From contig CP085834.1 of the NCBI GenBank assembly GCA_020809705.1, positions 1,860,001 to 1,924,000 on the forward strand: a stretch of 64,000 bases of DNA, read 5' to 3'. This stretch comes from Calonectria ilicicola (lineage: Eukaryota; Ascomycota; Sordariomycetes; Hypocreales; Nectriaceae). A model generated the notes under the pieces. It was given only the letters and a program-made list of their open reading frames with translations, was not told the origin of the DNA and did not search any database. The translations under genes and the position numbers were made by a program. This document shows positions 10,886-23,477 of this stretch, in pieces (positions within the stretch are counted from its first letter, which is position 1; every line of letters starts with the position of its first letter).

Positions 10886-13410
10886 ATGGCAGACCGAATT
10901 TCACTGCCTGAACATGTTCGTGACTCAAAATTGTTGACAATTCAGCAGGATGGCTTTACTGTACACTCAAAGCCATCCTGCCGACGAACATCGCAAACAA
11001 GGGAGTCCTGGAGTGTAGAGAAAATGTTAGGCCATGGTGGAAATGGAGTGGTCTGGTTACAGCGCAGAGCGGATGAGACCTTCACTGGTCCCCAATTCCG
11101 TGCCGTGAAGCAGATTCGAGTTGCCCAAGATTCCAAATCAGGCCCAAAATTATATATGCGGGAGCTGGAGGCATTAGCAAAGTTTTCTCAACCTAGGGTA
11201 CCATACTTCTGCTCATATGCTATTCGTATATTTACTTACATCTTCCTTCTAGTATACCGACTTTTTTGTTGAGTTATATGGATGGTACATCGACTCCTCA
11301 TATCTTCACATTGCTCTGGAATACTGTGAACACGGCGACTTGATGGTATACCTTAAGAACAAAGGTAGCTTACCTGAGAATGAGGTGCAATACATCTCCG
11401 CACAAGTTCTTGGCGGGATATCCATAATGCATCAAGCTGGGTTTGCACACCGCGATATCAAGCCAGCCGTAAGTGGTACATTCGAATCTGGAATCATGGA
11501 GCTGAAACATTTATCAGAACATTCTCATCAAAAGCAGACCTCCCCAGGATTGGTGGGTGAAGGTTTCTGACCTAGGTTTGAGTAAGAGAACTGAAACATT
11601 GGCCGGCTCCACAACAGTACGAGGGACCCCAGGCTACATGCCTCCCGAGACTCTAGGGCTGGATGGGGGTCAAACAGGTCTTAACCCACACTTGGCAGAT
11701 ATGTGGTGTCTTGGCGAGACAATCTTCCAAATGCTGACAGGAAGAGGAACATTTAGTCACATCATGGAACTTGTCAACTACCACAGAGGCGACACCGAAT
11801 TTCCCATTGAAGAGATGGAGGTGGCGAGCTCAAGCCCTGAGGCCATTGGGTTTGTCAAATCTTTGATGGCTGCACTTCCCGATAAACGCCTCACAGCAGT
11901 CGAAGCCCAGGCGCATGATTGGATGAGGCCATCATTTGAAGAATTCAAATCAATATCAGAATTATTCTTACCAGCGGAGACTGGCTTGCATGACCATGAA
12001 ATTCAGGGAAAGCTTTCGCGGCATCATGTCACAGATGATCACACCCAAGCCTCCGCTGCATGGTCTACCATGACTGCTCAGCACATTCCTGATTCGTTTT
12101 ACACAAATACAACAGATTATGCTGCTCTACCACAGACAGCGCAAACAAGTACAACCGCTTCTGGACCTTCTATACAAGTCTTATCAGAAGAGGCAAGTCA
12201 GATGTCTTCCACTTCAACATCTCAAACCTCACTAGGTCCAAATGGAAAGAGTCTACCGTATAGGACCACTGACACCCCGAGTGAATCGAATGCGAACGTG
12301 GTTGATCAACCGCTGGAACATTTACGGAACGATAACCTCGATGATTCTGGGGGTCAAGAAACTGCACCGCCTCCGAAAATATTGCTGCACCTTCAAGGAC
12401 CTGACGGTATGTTGGGTCTCAACATTGATGAAACAGCTACATTTCGGCAATTACGAATATTGGTAAGCTACTCTTGGTAGCTGTATTTCCCATTGAAGTA
12501 ACGCGCTAATCCGCTTGTTGTAGCTCCTAGAGCAACTACCTGAAACCGTTGACCTAAAGTCAATCATGGTAACGCAAGTTCCGGGCGGCTCAAAAAGATT
12601 AATTGACATTCTCGGTTTAAAAATTAACCAAATGGGGTTTAAGTGAGTGTCTTGTACTTCTCTACCCCTATCTTACCGAATGTTAATATTATTGCTGCTA
12701 AGGCATAACGATATCATCCATTTTGACTACAAGCATGACAAGAATCTTGGTCAAGATGAAGTATATTCCAGTCGCCCCCGGTCACTTGTGGCGTCTGGCA
12801 CCGCAAAGGTGATGCGGAATATCAGAACTGCAACCAAAGGCCCAAATACAGCACAAATAAGTATCAGACAAGGTCACAACTGGCGCCATAGTAATCTAGA
12901 GGAATGAGGGCTAACTTAGTTGGGATAGCTACTGATAACAGCCCGTCAGGCCCAACTCAAGCTCAGATGATGGAAATAGCGAAGAGGACCCACGGCATGT
13001 ATGTGACCGTCCTTTCATCGTGTGGCATTGATACTAAGCACACCTTTTCTGGATTAGTGGATGTGTTTATATTTTGGATGTTATAGAAAGCCGGTTAAAA
13101 TCTAAGGCGGCAAATTGGCGGCAAATTCTCAATGCACTCCATGTTCTTGAGATTTGTCTTCTTGAAGGATCTCGACATGTTGTTTCATGGACTAAACAGC
13201 ATGTTGAACTTATTAACTCTCTCCGAAAATTCCATTATGTTGACGAAAATATTGTAGATGGAGGAGAGGAGAGTACGTATTTGAAATATTGAATATGCCA
13301 ATCCACACTGACAAAATATAATAGTCCGGTTAGCCGCTCGGAAATTGGCTTCGTGGATCGAAGATGAAAAGCCGCTGCGAGACGCTCGAAAATCGAGACA
13401 GATGGCATAA
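10886..13410 (+). CDS. Protein kinase-NPL4-like ubiquitin fold-ENTH fusion protein
   Basis: Eight exons: 10886-11197, 11253-11468, 11518-12462, 12524-12642, 12703-12860, 12920-12998, 13058-13272, 13325-13410; phases agree, 709 residues. Kinase domain about 45-310 with LGHGGNGVV, Lys75 in AVK, HRDIKPAN (Asp172), SDLGLSK (Asp194, DLG) and YMPPE, so it should be active. Residues about 463-544 match the N-terminal ubiquitin-like domain of Npl4, a Cdc48/p97 cofactor (LQGPDGMLGL, LLEQLPETVD, MGFKHNDIIHFDYKH). Residues about 562-705 match the epsin N-terminal homology domain (ATDNSPSGPTQAQMMEIA, KAANWRQILNALHVLE, GSRHVVSWTKQH, LRKFHYVDEN, IRLAARKLASWIEDEK). ENTH domains bind phosphoinositides in endocytosis. 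The intron 12861-12919 removes the stop seen at 12905 and restores the first ENTH helix; without it the protein would stop after NLEE and ENTH would be a separate fragment. Confidence 0.85.
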
Positions 13411-14391
13411 TCATGATTGACCATACATATACTCCCTTCGCAAAAGGGCAAAACTGAAGAAGAAAAACCAACACGAGGGCAAACGAATCAACACTGCAAT
13501 TGATCAATTTTCATCCACACAACTCCTCTCAATATAGCGTCTATACAAGTGTTGTTTTAATATCTAATCGTGTTCAACTTTTATCCTGAATTGTGTATTG
13601 AGAAGTATTTGGTTAGCTAAATGGAGCTAGATTCGTTGAACACAAAATAGACTGCCACATTTTTACATTTGACCCTTAGCCAGACTATCTACTCTGATAT
13701 ACTGGTTTCGTTAGTACGAGATGGAACATAAGCGGCATATCACTGAGTACGCGGTGTAACGGTTCCCAGTATCTCGTCAAGGCAATCAAAAACTTCAAGT
13801 TAAACCAACCTGACGTTTTTTAATTTCAAGCAATTGCGCTCTTGCTTCGTTAAACCACGTCGGCCAGACTCACTATAACTAAGCAAAACTAGTTGCTGAG
13901 TTCCAAAGATAAAAGCAGGAGGAACCGTGGCGCGTATGTGCTTGCTATGGGCGCCAGCTCTTCAGCTCACTCATTAGACAACGTTGGTTAATTAGTTGTG
14001 TATCTCACTTGGCGTGTGTCATATTGTCCGAAACAGCGCATCATTTCGTAGGCTTGATTTTTGACTTGTGATATTCAATCCAATCATAAGCACCGTTTCT
14101 GCGAGGTCTTGCAACAATTCTAATAATTTGAACATTCTAGCGCCGGCACAACATAACCGGACAAAGCAACAGAACCACTTCCCGGAGGGCAGTTCTCCGG
14201 GATTTCGGCATTTTCGCCTTCACATGGGTTAAATTGGGTTATTGACCGACAATTTCTACAGGTAATGCGTTTATTTATTTTGGACATCTCCTTTACACAA
14301 ATAGAAAGTGAGGTGAGAACACGATACCGAATTTTGCCCCACACTGTCGCGGGCTGCATGAAAAAACTCGGAATCTTCAGGCTGATGGCTT
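13411..14391. other. Convergent intergenic region
   Basis: About 980 nt between two 3' ends. A 79-codon minus-strand frame at 14120-14359 has Cys pairs but no support as a gene. Nothing else recognised. Confidence 0.45.
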
Positions 14392-17300
14392 TTATCTGTT
14401 CACCGCTTGATTATATGATCCCAAATGCTCATTTCCCTTGAGCTTCTTGTTGGGGTCGGGTTCTTCGAAGATCTTGGGTCGTGAATGGCGCACAGCTGGA
14501 AGTTGGCTATCGTTCCTTTGCGAAAGATCTTGCCCTAGTAGGCTTTTCAAACTGTTTCCAGACCTTTGCATCCTGGGAGAGTCTTTTTCAATTTGACCAT
14601 CCATGCTCATATAGTTGTCCACTTGAGATTGTGGGCTGATCGACATTTGCGGGGTTTTCATGGGGTATCCTCCACTGTTCTGAGGCATGAAGTAGGCGGG
14701 CTGCTGATTCGTATCGTTTTGTGAGTCAACAATATTCCCCGGGCCCCCCATGCCAGTATTGTTGAAGTTGTTAGTATATGGGCTGTAGTGCGGGAAGTGG
14801 CCACTAAATGTTGACCTTTTGTCAATGCCAGAGCCAATGCGATGTAGTCCAAAATTTGAGGTAGCGAGAATACTATCAAACTTTTGTGAATTGGTTCCTG
14901 GTCCTTCATCGAGGTTTTGATCTAGGCCTGCGTCCATATCCAGCATGCTTTCGGGAAAAAGGACCGTGGGGAACTTCTCGAGGAATTCCTCTCCGCCGTT
15001 CCTGCCAGGAAGATCTACCGCCGCCAAATAGAACATGTACTGATATAATGTCCGGTCAAGCATGTTCTCAGCCTTGTGGAAAAATCTTCGGGAGAAAGGA
15101 TAGAAGCAGAAGGTGTAGCCCGCCTCGGTTGGAAGGTTGCCCAAGATGTAGGAATGATTCTGCAGTAAAATGGAATATTCGAGAGAGTATGCAAGACTTG
15201 GGAATTGACCGGCGAGTACCAGCTCGGCTTTCCCTTTTTTTTTATGGAACCAGTTTTCACTTTCCTCCCAAGAGTAACGTCCATTTTTGTCGCACTTGTC
15301 GATGTACATGGTACCCTCGGTTGGATTACGGGTCACCCTCAGGAACCCTTTAAGGTTGTGTCCGAAGAACTTTTTCTCGTCTTCAAAAAGCCTCTGCCAT
15401 GATTTCTCATACCTTGTTTAGATATTTAGCGACATTGCAGATGGTAGTGAGTATGGAGGAAGGATGGACATACCGTGTCATGCATGAATTTGCTTCTGAA
15501 GTACCAAACACCAAGTTTTCGGGACTTTGACTTTCCGATAGCCTTTCCGATATACTCTTTTGGGCAGAACTTATACCCCCCCAGGAATAAGCACAGAGGT
15601 GAAGCCACTGTGGGTATTGTTAGGGTACATCTATCACTGGTAGCATACACTCGTTCATACCTCAGCAATGCATAAACCATTTTTCATCATTCTGGATTTG
15701 GTACTCTTATAGAAATCCCATTTGAGTGCATATTCAGCCATCTATTGGTGGTTAGCAAGAAGGGGAAATCCTAGACTAGAATTAGGGCGCCTACCTGACC
15801 TGCTGAAAATCCCATTGAACTTCTTTGAGTCGTTTTATTGACAGTGGGATCTTTCCTAGTTGATGCTGCAGTTTCAATCTTGGCCCAGCTGAGTGGTATT
15901 GCATCGGTGCTCCAGTTCCATGCGTCCTCATGTGCATCTTGAACGAAATGCCCCTTACGCTTCTTAGGCAGCTCACTCGTATCTTCTTGATCTGAGTCGA
16001 CTTGGACTTGAGTGGAGGCATTTTTAGAGTCAGACGCCATATTTCCCAAAATGTTAGACTCCTTACTGGGATCACTCGCTAAAGCACTCTGTCAATATAT
16101 GTATTCTACGTTGCGTCGATGTTGGTAGTTTGCTCACCCTTCAAGAGCTTCAGCATCCTTTCCCTAAAGGCGTCATCAACTGGGAGCTCCCGCACCGGGT
16201 TTGTATTTTTATCCAGGGTGCCGGGTTGGGCACCTGCCCCGCCTTGTGGCGGGTTAGAAGTGAACTCGTTTGTGACGTTGTTGTTTTCTTCCTCAGGTTC
16301 CACTTCATCTTCGAGATGATCGGTTGTGATACGGCCATCCTCATCCATACCTATCCGAATCTGTGGAATTTTCTGCAACTCGGAGTGGCGAAGATATTGC
16401 ATGTAAGCCTGGATGCAATCATTGTGGATATATGTTTTGTAGAGGCGAAAAGGGCTCTCCGAAAGCTGTGGTGAGGACAATTAGTCTAGGACCAGGAATA
16501 TTGCAAGTTGGACTTTTAAGCAACGCGCTTGTCATGCGGATGCGACTTACGAACGAGTATCCTTCCTTAGGAATCCCCTCCGGAAAGAATTTCAACTGTC
16601 TCTCATATCCTTCCTTGGCTACAATGTGCTCAATGATAAGCTTGAAGACTTCCTTCGGATGCTTGAATCTTTGGGATGCGTTAGACGACAAGGCGATCGC
16701 GAGGGGTATTTCCATTGGGAATTTCTCATAGCGCACGCTATATCCCGTTCTACCCGATGATGGGTAGAATGGGCGGGTTTTCCACAAAATGCTTTTCCAA
16801 AGTTTAACAAGTTCTGTTTTTGAACTGGCGTCGTCATAATACCCCCAGAGCAAAGCACCTTTTTCATTTCTGAATGGCACCACACTTAGTTTCCCGCAGG
16901 CCTTGGGGTATTTATATTTTTTTATTTCAGCAGGTTCTGGCTTTTCGGCCTGTGCCATGTTCTGCTGAATGGCGGAGTTTTTTTTGGCCTCCATCTTTCT
17001 CCAGTCGGCTATCCCCTTCATGGGATTGCTGAAAACAAAATTCTCGTCGATATTTGGCAATTTCTTCTTATAGCTAGTGACACTATTGGGCTTTTAGATA
17101 TCATCGCAGGTTACAAACACGTTTTATGACTCTTTTGCAACTGGAACTTACATTTTTGAACCTGGCTTACATACGTCAGCCAACCATTGACCATCCTCCG
17201 AATCCTTATCCCACGCTGCGACAGCCCGGATGTATTGCAAGGATACATAAGCTGTTTGATAGCTAGGTTTATCTAGTTTATTCAATTCGTGATACTTCTC

Positions 17301-17549
17301 AGTATCAATTTTCGATACAAGGGTGCGTATCAAGTACTTGTGGAAAAGGGCTGCGGCAATAGGTAAGTATATAGCGTCGTCTGTTCCGAGTGGTGCGTAT
17401 GCATGAGAGGAAAAGCCGAATTTAGGATTATTTAATTCAGTTTTCGTGCTCTCAGTCGAAGATATTTTGACGAAGTAGCCACCGGCGCTGGACTTGAGAT
17501 CCTTAAAAGACGCATGAGCATTTTGGCTAGCTCCTTGGTCTGGCTCCAT
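14392..17549 (-). CDS. Large protein of unknown function, about 914 residues
   Basis: Start at the ATG at 17549. Exons read as 17549-17152, 17073-16551, 16465-16138, 16078-15795, 15741-15661 or shorter, 15607-15474 and 15405-14392. The first four joints are in phase with good splice signals. The joint between exons five and six is unresolved: the strong donor GTATGA after 15661 puts the next exon out of frame, while a weaker GTTTAT donor about 17 nt earlier keeps the frame. The C-terminal 338 codons are one open block. I recognise no domain. The middle is acidic and low-complexity (DEVEPEEENNN, DSDQEDTSELPKKRKG), and the tail is rich in Asn, Gln and Ser with a basic patch. The N-terminal half is compact and aromatic-rich, and looks folded. 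The gene may be intact or carry a one-base lesion near the run of seven C at 15576-15582. Confidence 0.65.
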
Positions 17550-18428
17550 GTTGAGTGAGTGAGGAATAACGCGGAAAATTATCGAAAGTGGATGAGGGAT
17601 GAAGGCACGAGGACAGATTGGAATATATGGCAACAAATACTGTGCACACCTTCTTTCAGGTTTTTGAAGTGAGCAGGCTTGCAGAGAGGCCATCAGCTTC
17701 AACATCCCAGCGACCCGCTGTGCTGCTGAGAGCCCATCATTTTCCGAGGGTCAGCGACTAAACTCGAGTGCTAGCCACATGCGTGACAGACGGTAACTAA
17801 AAACGATAGCAACGGCGGAGCTATACCATTCCGGGGTCTTCAGCCGGTCACTAGCACTCACATATCCCACGCATGCATATATCCCATGCATTGCGCTTCA
17901 CTCAGCCAGCCCTCGGGCTCTCCGACGCCCAATGTGATACATCCAATGAGTGATTACCCTAAATCAGACCTTATTTTAGCAATAATTCGGCCCATATCGC
18001 CAAATTCTGCTATGTGGCGTATTGAATCCAACTCGAGCAAGCTGAAAAGGCGGGGTTGTGCGCTCTTTATTTCGATGCGCGCTGATTCTCTAGTTCAGCT
18101 GCGGCCCGGCCCTTTCAACGCCCGTGCCGCACGCGCCATGACTATCCAATTATTACAGAGTAAGCTTTTCGAGCCATAGCACACTATGGAGAAGATGGAG
18201 ATAACTTAACGATGGGCGGCTTTTGACTTGCCGGAAACGAATTCCCTCAATTAACACCGCCCCTCGACCGTAAGCCCTTAAAATCATGTATCTATGCCAA
18301 GTAGCCAAACAGGAAGACTCTCATATCACACCTTGCAAACTCAGCGTCTCTCAGTCGCCATATTTTCCTAGTCTTTTTTTAAATAGTCCAGCTGAGCACA
18401 CATATTCTTATTATCACTGGGCGCAAAA
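17550..18428. other. Divergent intergenic region
   Basis: About 880 nt between two gene starts. A T-run followed by AAATAG lies at about 18374-18386, roughly 45 nt before the ATG at 18429, and could act as a TATA-like element. A 97-codon plus-strand frame at 17886-18179 has no family features. Confidence 0.4.
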
Positions 18429-21400
18429 ATGGAGACCGAGCCCTCACTCAAACGCAGAAGGGATTCTACATCACCTGACGATGAGCGAGAGTCTAAGATT
18501 CTCAGGACCTTCAAGGAATCCCCTGAGGATTCCTATCTTAAACGTCCTCACCCGTCATCTGAAGAGCCAGATGATCGAGTCTCCAAGAAGCTAAGAACAG
18601 TTGAGACTGGTTTTCAGCCTCTACTCCCCACTGTAAGTGAAAATCTTGGCATCAAAACATTGTGCTAATCACAGGGAATAGGTCACTCGATTGTTTCAAT
18701 CGGGGGCGTTAACGCCTCCAGATATCCCGTCACTTACCTACGAGAATTTTGTCATCCAAAACCCGGTGCTCGCTACGCTAGAAAGTGATGGCTCGCTCGT
18801 GCCGATGGTATACCATGGGGCTAGCCAAGTCAATCCACCATCGTCTATGATCCCCGACCTACTGAGCCCCAATCCGACTCCAGACGAGAAGCTTGTAGAC
18901 CCGTTTTCTAAAAATGATGATACACTGAGATTGGTGCCGAGTGACCCATCAGCGAAACCCCATAATGTCGTGCTTACAGGCGATATTAACCTCTTTTCTC
19001 TCATGCCTGCCAAAATTGAGATATACCGAGAGATTACAAAGGCCCATCCATGGGCGGAGATTGTCAGGCCCAGCATGGAGCAATTTTCTCTCGGCTCGCT
19101 GATTCCTAGCATGAAAGGAGGCCCGCTTGATGCCATTGTGATTGATAAACCACGATTCTGTTACTCAGAACAGTCGTTTGGACTCATGGATCATGCTGGT
19201 CTATATTTTGAAGCAGATTTCTTCTTCCAAGGTACCCTTCAGCCGGTGTCAGACGCTCTGAAAGACTTCTTTGGACAAGAAAAGCCCTCGTTACATCTGA
19301 GAACATTCCTTAGTTGCTCCCGTGATTGGGACGATCCCATCAGTATCGGAACCATCATACTTCAGGGATCATTAGACCGGACAAACGTCAAAGTTCTAGA
19401 AATTCTAGAGATTACCAGGATTGGCGTCGAGCTGATTGCGGACTCTGATACCGATCATATTATGCAAAAGACTGATTGGCGGTTCGGCTATGGCTTTTTT
19501 GGTAGCGTCAATGTCACAGTGCCTGGCTCAATTGTACCGCTTCAAGCAGACTATCACCTCAGGTCTCTTACTGACACCTACACACTATCATTAATGCTTA
19601 GAGATGATGAGTGGACGAACGTGTTTGGTGTCAAAGGTCTCAACCTCGCCTCCGTCACTCTGACAGCAGTCATGAATACGCTCTCGGCTGAAGTTGACCT
19701 CACCTTCAGCGTTGATGCCCTAATGAACTGGCATGAGACTACTGTTGCTGTGGCCGGCACATACTCCAAAAACCATTACGTCTTAGAAGCCTTCATCGGT
19801 AATTTGACGCTTCATGATCTAGGCCTTTTTTTCACGCAGATTACAGATACTCAACTCGACATTTTTGATCACGACGTTGTATTCAACTCCATGTATCTCA
19901 GTATCTCTTCAGAAGGCCTCATACTATCAGGTATCATCACTGTTAATGGGCACACGAGCGCCAACGGGTCAATATCAATATCGCGGGATGGCGTGTGCAT
20001 ATCTGGTGGCGTCCAAGATCTTTCTTTTGAGGACCTGGAAATCCACAGCGCTCAACTTGATATATTCATCGGTAGCAAGAGCGAAAAGTCTTGCGGACGA
20101 GCAACCAAATTTGCAATCTCCGGAGATGTTAGTTTTGCCGAAATTGACCTCAAGGTCAGCATCTTCACCGAAAAGGCTGGCGAGGGTTCCGACCTCATGT
20201 GGGCTGTTTATGGTGAGGCTCAAGGCGATTTGAACACCAGCCGCCTCTGTCCAGATCTTAAAGGCACTTTTCTAGACATTTCGCTTGATGGGTTGGCTCT
20301 TGTTGCGGCAAACCACACACCTTTAAACTCTTCTTACAACACACGCAAGTACCCCATCGCAAAGGGAGTATTCCTATGCGCTATGATTGACAACATTCCC
20401 GAACTTGAGTCTCTCATGCAAAGCAGCATCAAGGGTGCAATTCTCCAGGCGGGCTACACAAATGGGTCATTCGCACTCAGTCTTATCCTACCAGGAGAAC
20501 GCACCATAAGATTCGGCGATAACGTTTATACTGGGCCGTTGGCACTAGAAATCCAGACCGGCAAAGATATACAGTTGGTGCTCAAGGCAATATTGAATGT
20601 TGAAGTTTCGACTCAGCCTGATCCACTCAGTTTTTCCCTTGGTCTCAAGGCTAACATGAGCGGTGCTTCTGCTTATGCCCAGATGCTAACGGACTGGGTC
20701 AACCCGTGCGACTTGGGTAAACAAATCACCATTCGCGGCTGCGCCTTGGAGTTTGGCATTGTCTATGCCACGTTCCTCACCACAGGCATGCCGGGCGCCA
20801 TCGGCCTTGCTGGTCAGATCAATGTAGGGTCAAAGGAGGCCAAGGTAGCCATGAAATTGAGCCAGGATCCGAAAGAGCAATTGCTCGCCGCAAGCATTAA
20901 AGATCTAGGTGTTGTTGATCTGGTCAGGTTTGCATCACTTATTGCCGAAAAGGAGTTTCCAGAACCCGACGAGTTTTTACATTTCAACGATGTAGATTTG
21001 TACATCTCTACTGGTGCAACAGTTGGCTTGACTTACTATCCTCCTGGGGCATCCTTGAAAGGTGACATGACAATCTTTGGGAAACGAGCAAAATTCGAGT
21101 GCTCTGTTGGCAAGTGTATCAAGCTCATGGCCACTATTCAAGCCTTTGACATCGGGCCTCTTTCAGTCAAAGGAGCAGCCGGCTCTGACCCTATTGTTGA
21201 CCTTGAGCTGTCTGCTGAGAAACAATCCTTCCTCATTGATGGCGCCGTGTCCATTTGGGGAGCGTCTGCCGCTCTTCACCTCCAAGCAACCATCTATCCT
21301 TCGCCGACGTTTGACTTCTGGGTCGAGCTCCGTCTGTCAGATCTCTTCCTCCTCAAACTTCGAGCTAAGTTGACTGGAGATTTCAATTTTAAGGACTTCG

Positions 21401-22818
21401 AGACGCTGCAGAACGCTAATTTTGAGGTGTATGGCCTCATGGAGCAACATATTATCGAGCATATCCTCCAGCAACTCGAGCAGCAGATCGACTCGGCACA
21501 GCAAGCTGTCAAACACGGCTTTGATGATGTCAAGGCCAGATTAGACGAGCAGGAGGCCGCATTCAAAGCCGGATGTGACGCTGCAATAGACAAGCTAGAA
21601 GCCGCCCGCAAAGTCTGGCACGAGAAGCGCGATCATGTCCAAGGCGTTTTCGACTCTGCCAAGGCAGATGCAGCGCGCACCACAGAGGAGCTCAAGGCAA
21701 AGGTTGATGAAACAGAGCGAGCATTTAAGGCTTTTGTGGCCAATGCCCAGGGTGAGCTGAATGACGCCCGCCATACCGCGAGTGCCGCCATCCGGGATGC
21801 CCAGGCCGACCTTAACGAGGCACAGCGTGACAGCGACAACAGCATCCGCGAGGCTCAGAATGACCTACAGCGGACTCGCGACGACTTTCACCGATCGTTT
21901 GGCAGTGCGCAGGAGGATCTCCGTAGCGCGCAACGAGACGTCGAGAGTGCGGAACGCGAAGTAGACAATCTAGATTGGGAGCAGCGCCGCTTGGACCGAG
22001 AGATTGATGACGCGCCTTGGTATAACTGCCCGGGCCTGATAGCCCAAAAGGCTGGCATTGGCATTGCCCAGGGAACTGCAATTGCCTCTCTAGAGGTCGT
22101 ACGCGGTATCCTCATAGCCGCCGAGGCGGTCATTCAAGGAACCGATTTCCTCGCTGCAGAAGGGGCCATTGGTGCAGCCGAGCTCGCACTTGACGGTGTC
22201 CGAGAGGTGAAGAGTGCGGCGCTCGATGCAGCCCGATCAACTCTAGACGGGGTCAGCGATGTCCAAAACGGCCTTGTGCAGGCGGCCATCGACGCGCTTG
22301 AGGCTGCACAGACTGCCAGCGAGGAACTGCGCGTCTTCGACCTCGCCAAAGAAGCGCTGGATGAGGGCGCAAAGCTTGCGCAGCATGCTATTGATCTGGC
22401 CAGGGAAGCGGTGGATGCACTTGCGGCATGTGCGGAGTTTATGGCGTTCGATGTGGCCGAGAAAGGGTTGGCATTCGCCAGAGACAATACCAGCGAGCTC
22501 AACCTCGCTCGTCATGCCGTGGAGTTGGCAGAAGGGGCCATCAACCTTGACTTGGACGTTGGGAAATGGGTTGCAACTCATGCTGGCAAGCTAATAGACA
22601 TCCGAAAGATTAAGTTTGAGGGGTCATTGAGTAGCTTGATCGCCGATGGTCCACCGTTAAAAGCAACAATCGAAGGCGTACTTCTCGGTGAAAGCTTCTC
22701 CATCCACATCGAGTGGCAACCTCACTTTAACTTGGTCAAGTTTATCAAGGAACTTTTTACTAAGCTATGGGAGATGCTCAAGGAAACAGCAACGGACTTG
22801 TTCAAGGCTATTACTTGA
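18429..22818 (+). CDS. 1446-residue beta-rich protein with long amphipathic helical tail
   Basis: Exon 1 (18429-18632) encodes a basic, nuclear-signal-like leader (LKRRRDS, VSKKLRTVE). It joins exon 2 (18682-22818) across a 49-nt intron in phase. Exon 2 is one uninterrupted 4.1-kb frame, long for this window. Residues about 70-950 alternate hydrophobic and polar residues in short strands, with recurring phrases of the type G-x-I-x-V-N-G and L-S-L, as in repetitive beta-sheet proteins. Residues about 960-1390 are predicted almost wholly helical: heptad-like Glu/Gln/Arg stretches (LEQQIDSAQQAVKHG, AEREVDNLDWEQRRLD) and an Ala-rich amphipathic part (ALDAARSTLDGVSD, LAQHAIDLAREAVDAL) like LEA or apolipoprotein repeats. 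The end returns to beta/hydrophobic sequence. No catalytic motif, signal peptide or clear transmembrane helix is seen. Lipid or membrane-surface binding is a guess. Confidence 0.8.
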
Positions 22819-23394
22819 GGCATCATCGTAGGTCGTAGATGGAAAAAAAGCCCGAAAGGCTTCCGAGAATTCTTTCCCAGGCGGCCGAATCAAGAAGCAA
22901 ATTTATTTTACAATACTCCAACAAATACCTCAACTGCACAAACAACACAACCGGCCGACTCACTCAAAAGACGAGCTGGGGCAATGGTACATGAAAATTT
23001 TGCAAAGTTTGTAACTACGATGGCCGAAGACGTGGGCCTTGATGGATACTCTGACCAATCCTGAGAAGCCTGCATGTAACCATTAATACGCAGAGGAGTC
23101 TGCGGAATTGAATGAATTCCGGTGTATTCTGGAACTTAAGCATGAGCATCAGAAAAACTTCACCTAGCTCGAAGCGGGGACAATTACAGTCAAAATAAGA
23201 CTTGGTCTATTCTAGCATAGCTGCTCATTCTAGTTCCCTTGAATTGAAAAAGTCTTTGGATTCGAAATTGGGGTCGCAATAAGACAGAGGGCAAGATCCC
23301 AACGACTCTCCCTGTTGGATTCATCCACCCCGGCAGACCCCATCGCCGTGGATCATGAGGCGAATCGCCTTCTGATTTTCTATACAAGCTCATT
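22819..23394. other. 3' flank of the 1446-residue gene
   Basis: About 575 nt up to the tRNA gene, with no supported coding region. Confidence 0.4.
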
Positions 23395-23466
23395 GGTCGC
23401 GTGGCCCAATGGCAAGGCGTCTGACTACGAATCAGGAGATTGTGGGTTCGACCCCCACCGTGACCT
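23395..23466 (+). tRNA. tRNA-Arg (anticodon ACG)
   Basis: A 72-nt cloverleaf can be drawn. The acceptor stem GGTCGCG pairs with CGTGACC (one G-T). The anticodon arm is TCTGA-CTACGAA-TCAGG with anticodon ACG, and the T arm is GTGGG-TTCGACC-CCCAC. Internal promoter boxes fit: A box TGGCCCAATGG and B box GGTTCGACCC. No intron is seen. A T-run starting about 5 nt downstream (23472-23477) fits an RNA polymerase III terminator. ACG (read as inosine) decodes CGU, CGC and CGA arginine codons. Confidence 0.95.
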
Positions 23467-23471
23467 AGAAT

Positions 23472-23477
23472 TGATTT
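23472..23477 (+). terminator. Pol III terminator of the tRNA
   Basis: A run of six T just after the tRNA 3' end, the usual eukaryotic RNA polymerase III stop signal. Confidence 0.6.

Noticed and set aside
12904..13086. Separate ENTH gene starting at the ATG overlapping the apparent stop of the kinase
   Set aside because: That start would miss the first ENTH helix. A normal 59-nt intron (12861-12919) joins the kinase frame to the ENTH frame and restores the helix, so a fusion explains the data better.
14120..14359. Cys-containing minus-strand frame as an extra last exon of the 914-residue gene
   Set aside because: The main frame ends with its own stop at 14392 and no good donor links the two.
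21761..22594. Several frames on both strands over the helical part of the 1446-residue gene
   Set aside because: GC-rich, low-complexity shadow frames with Ala/Ser bias from the real gene.
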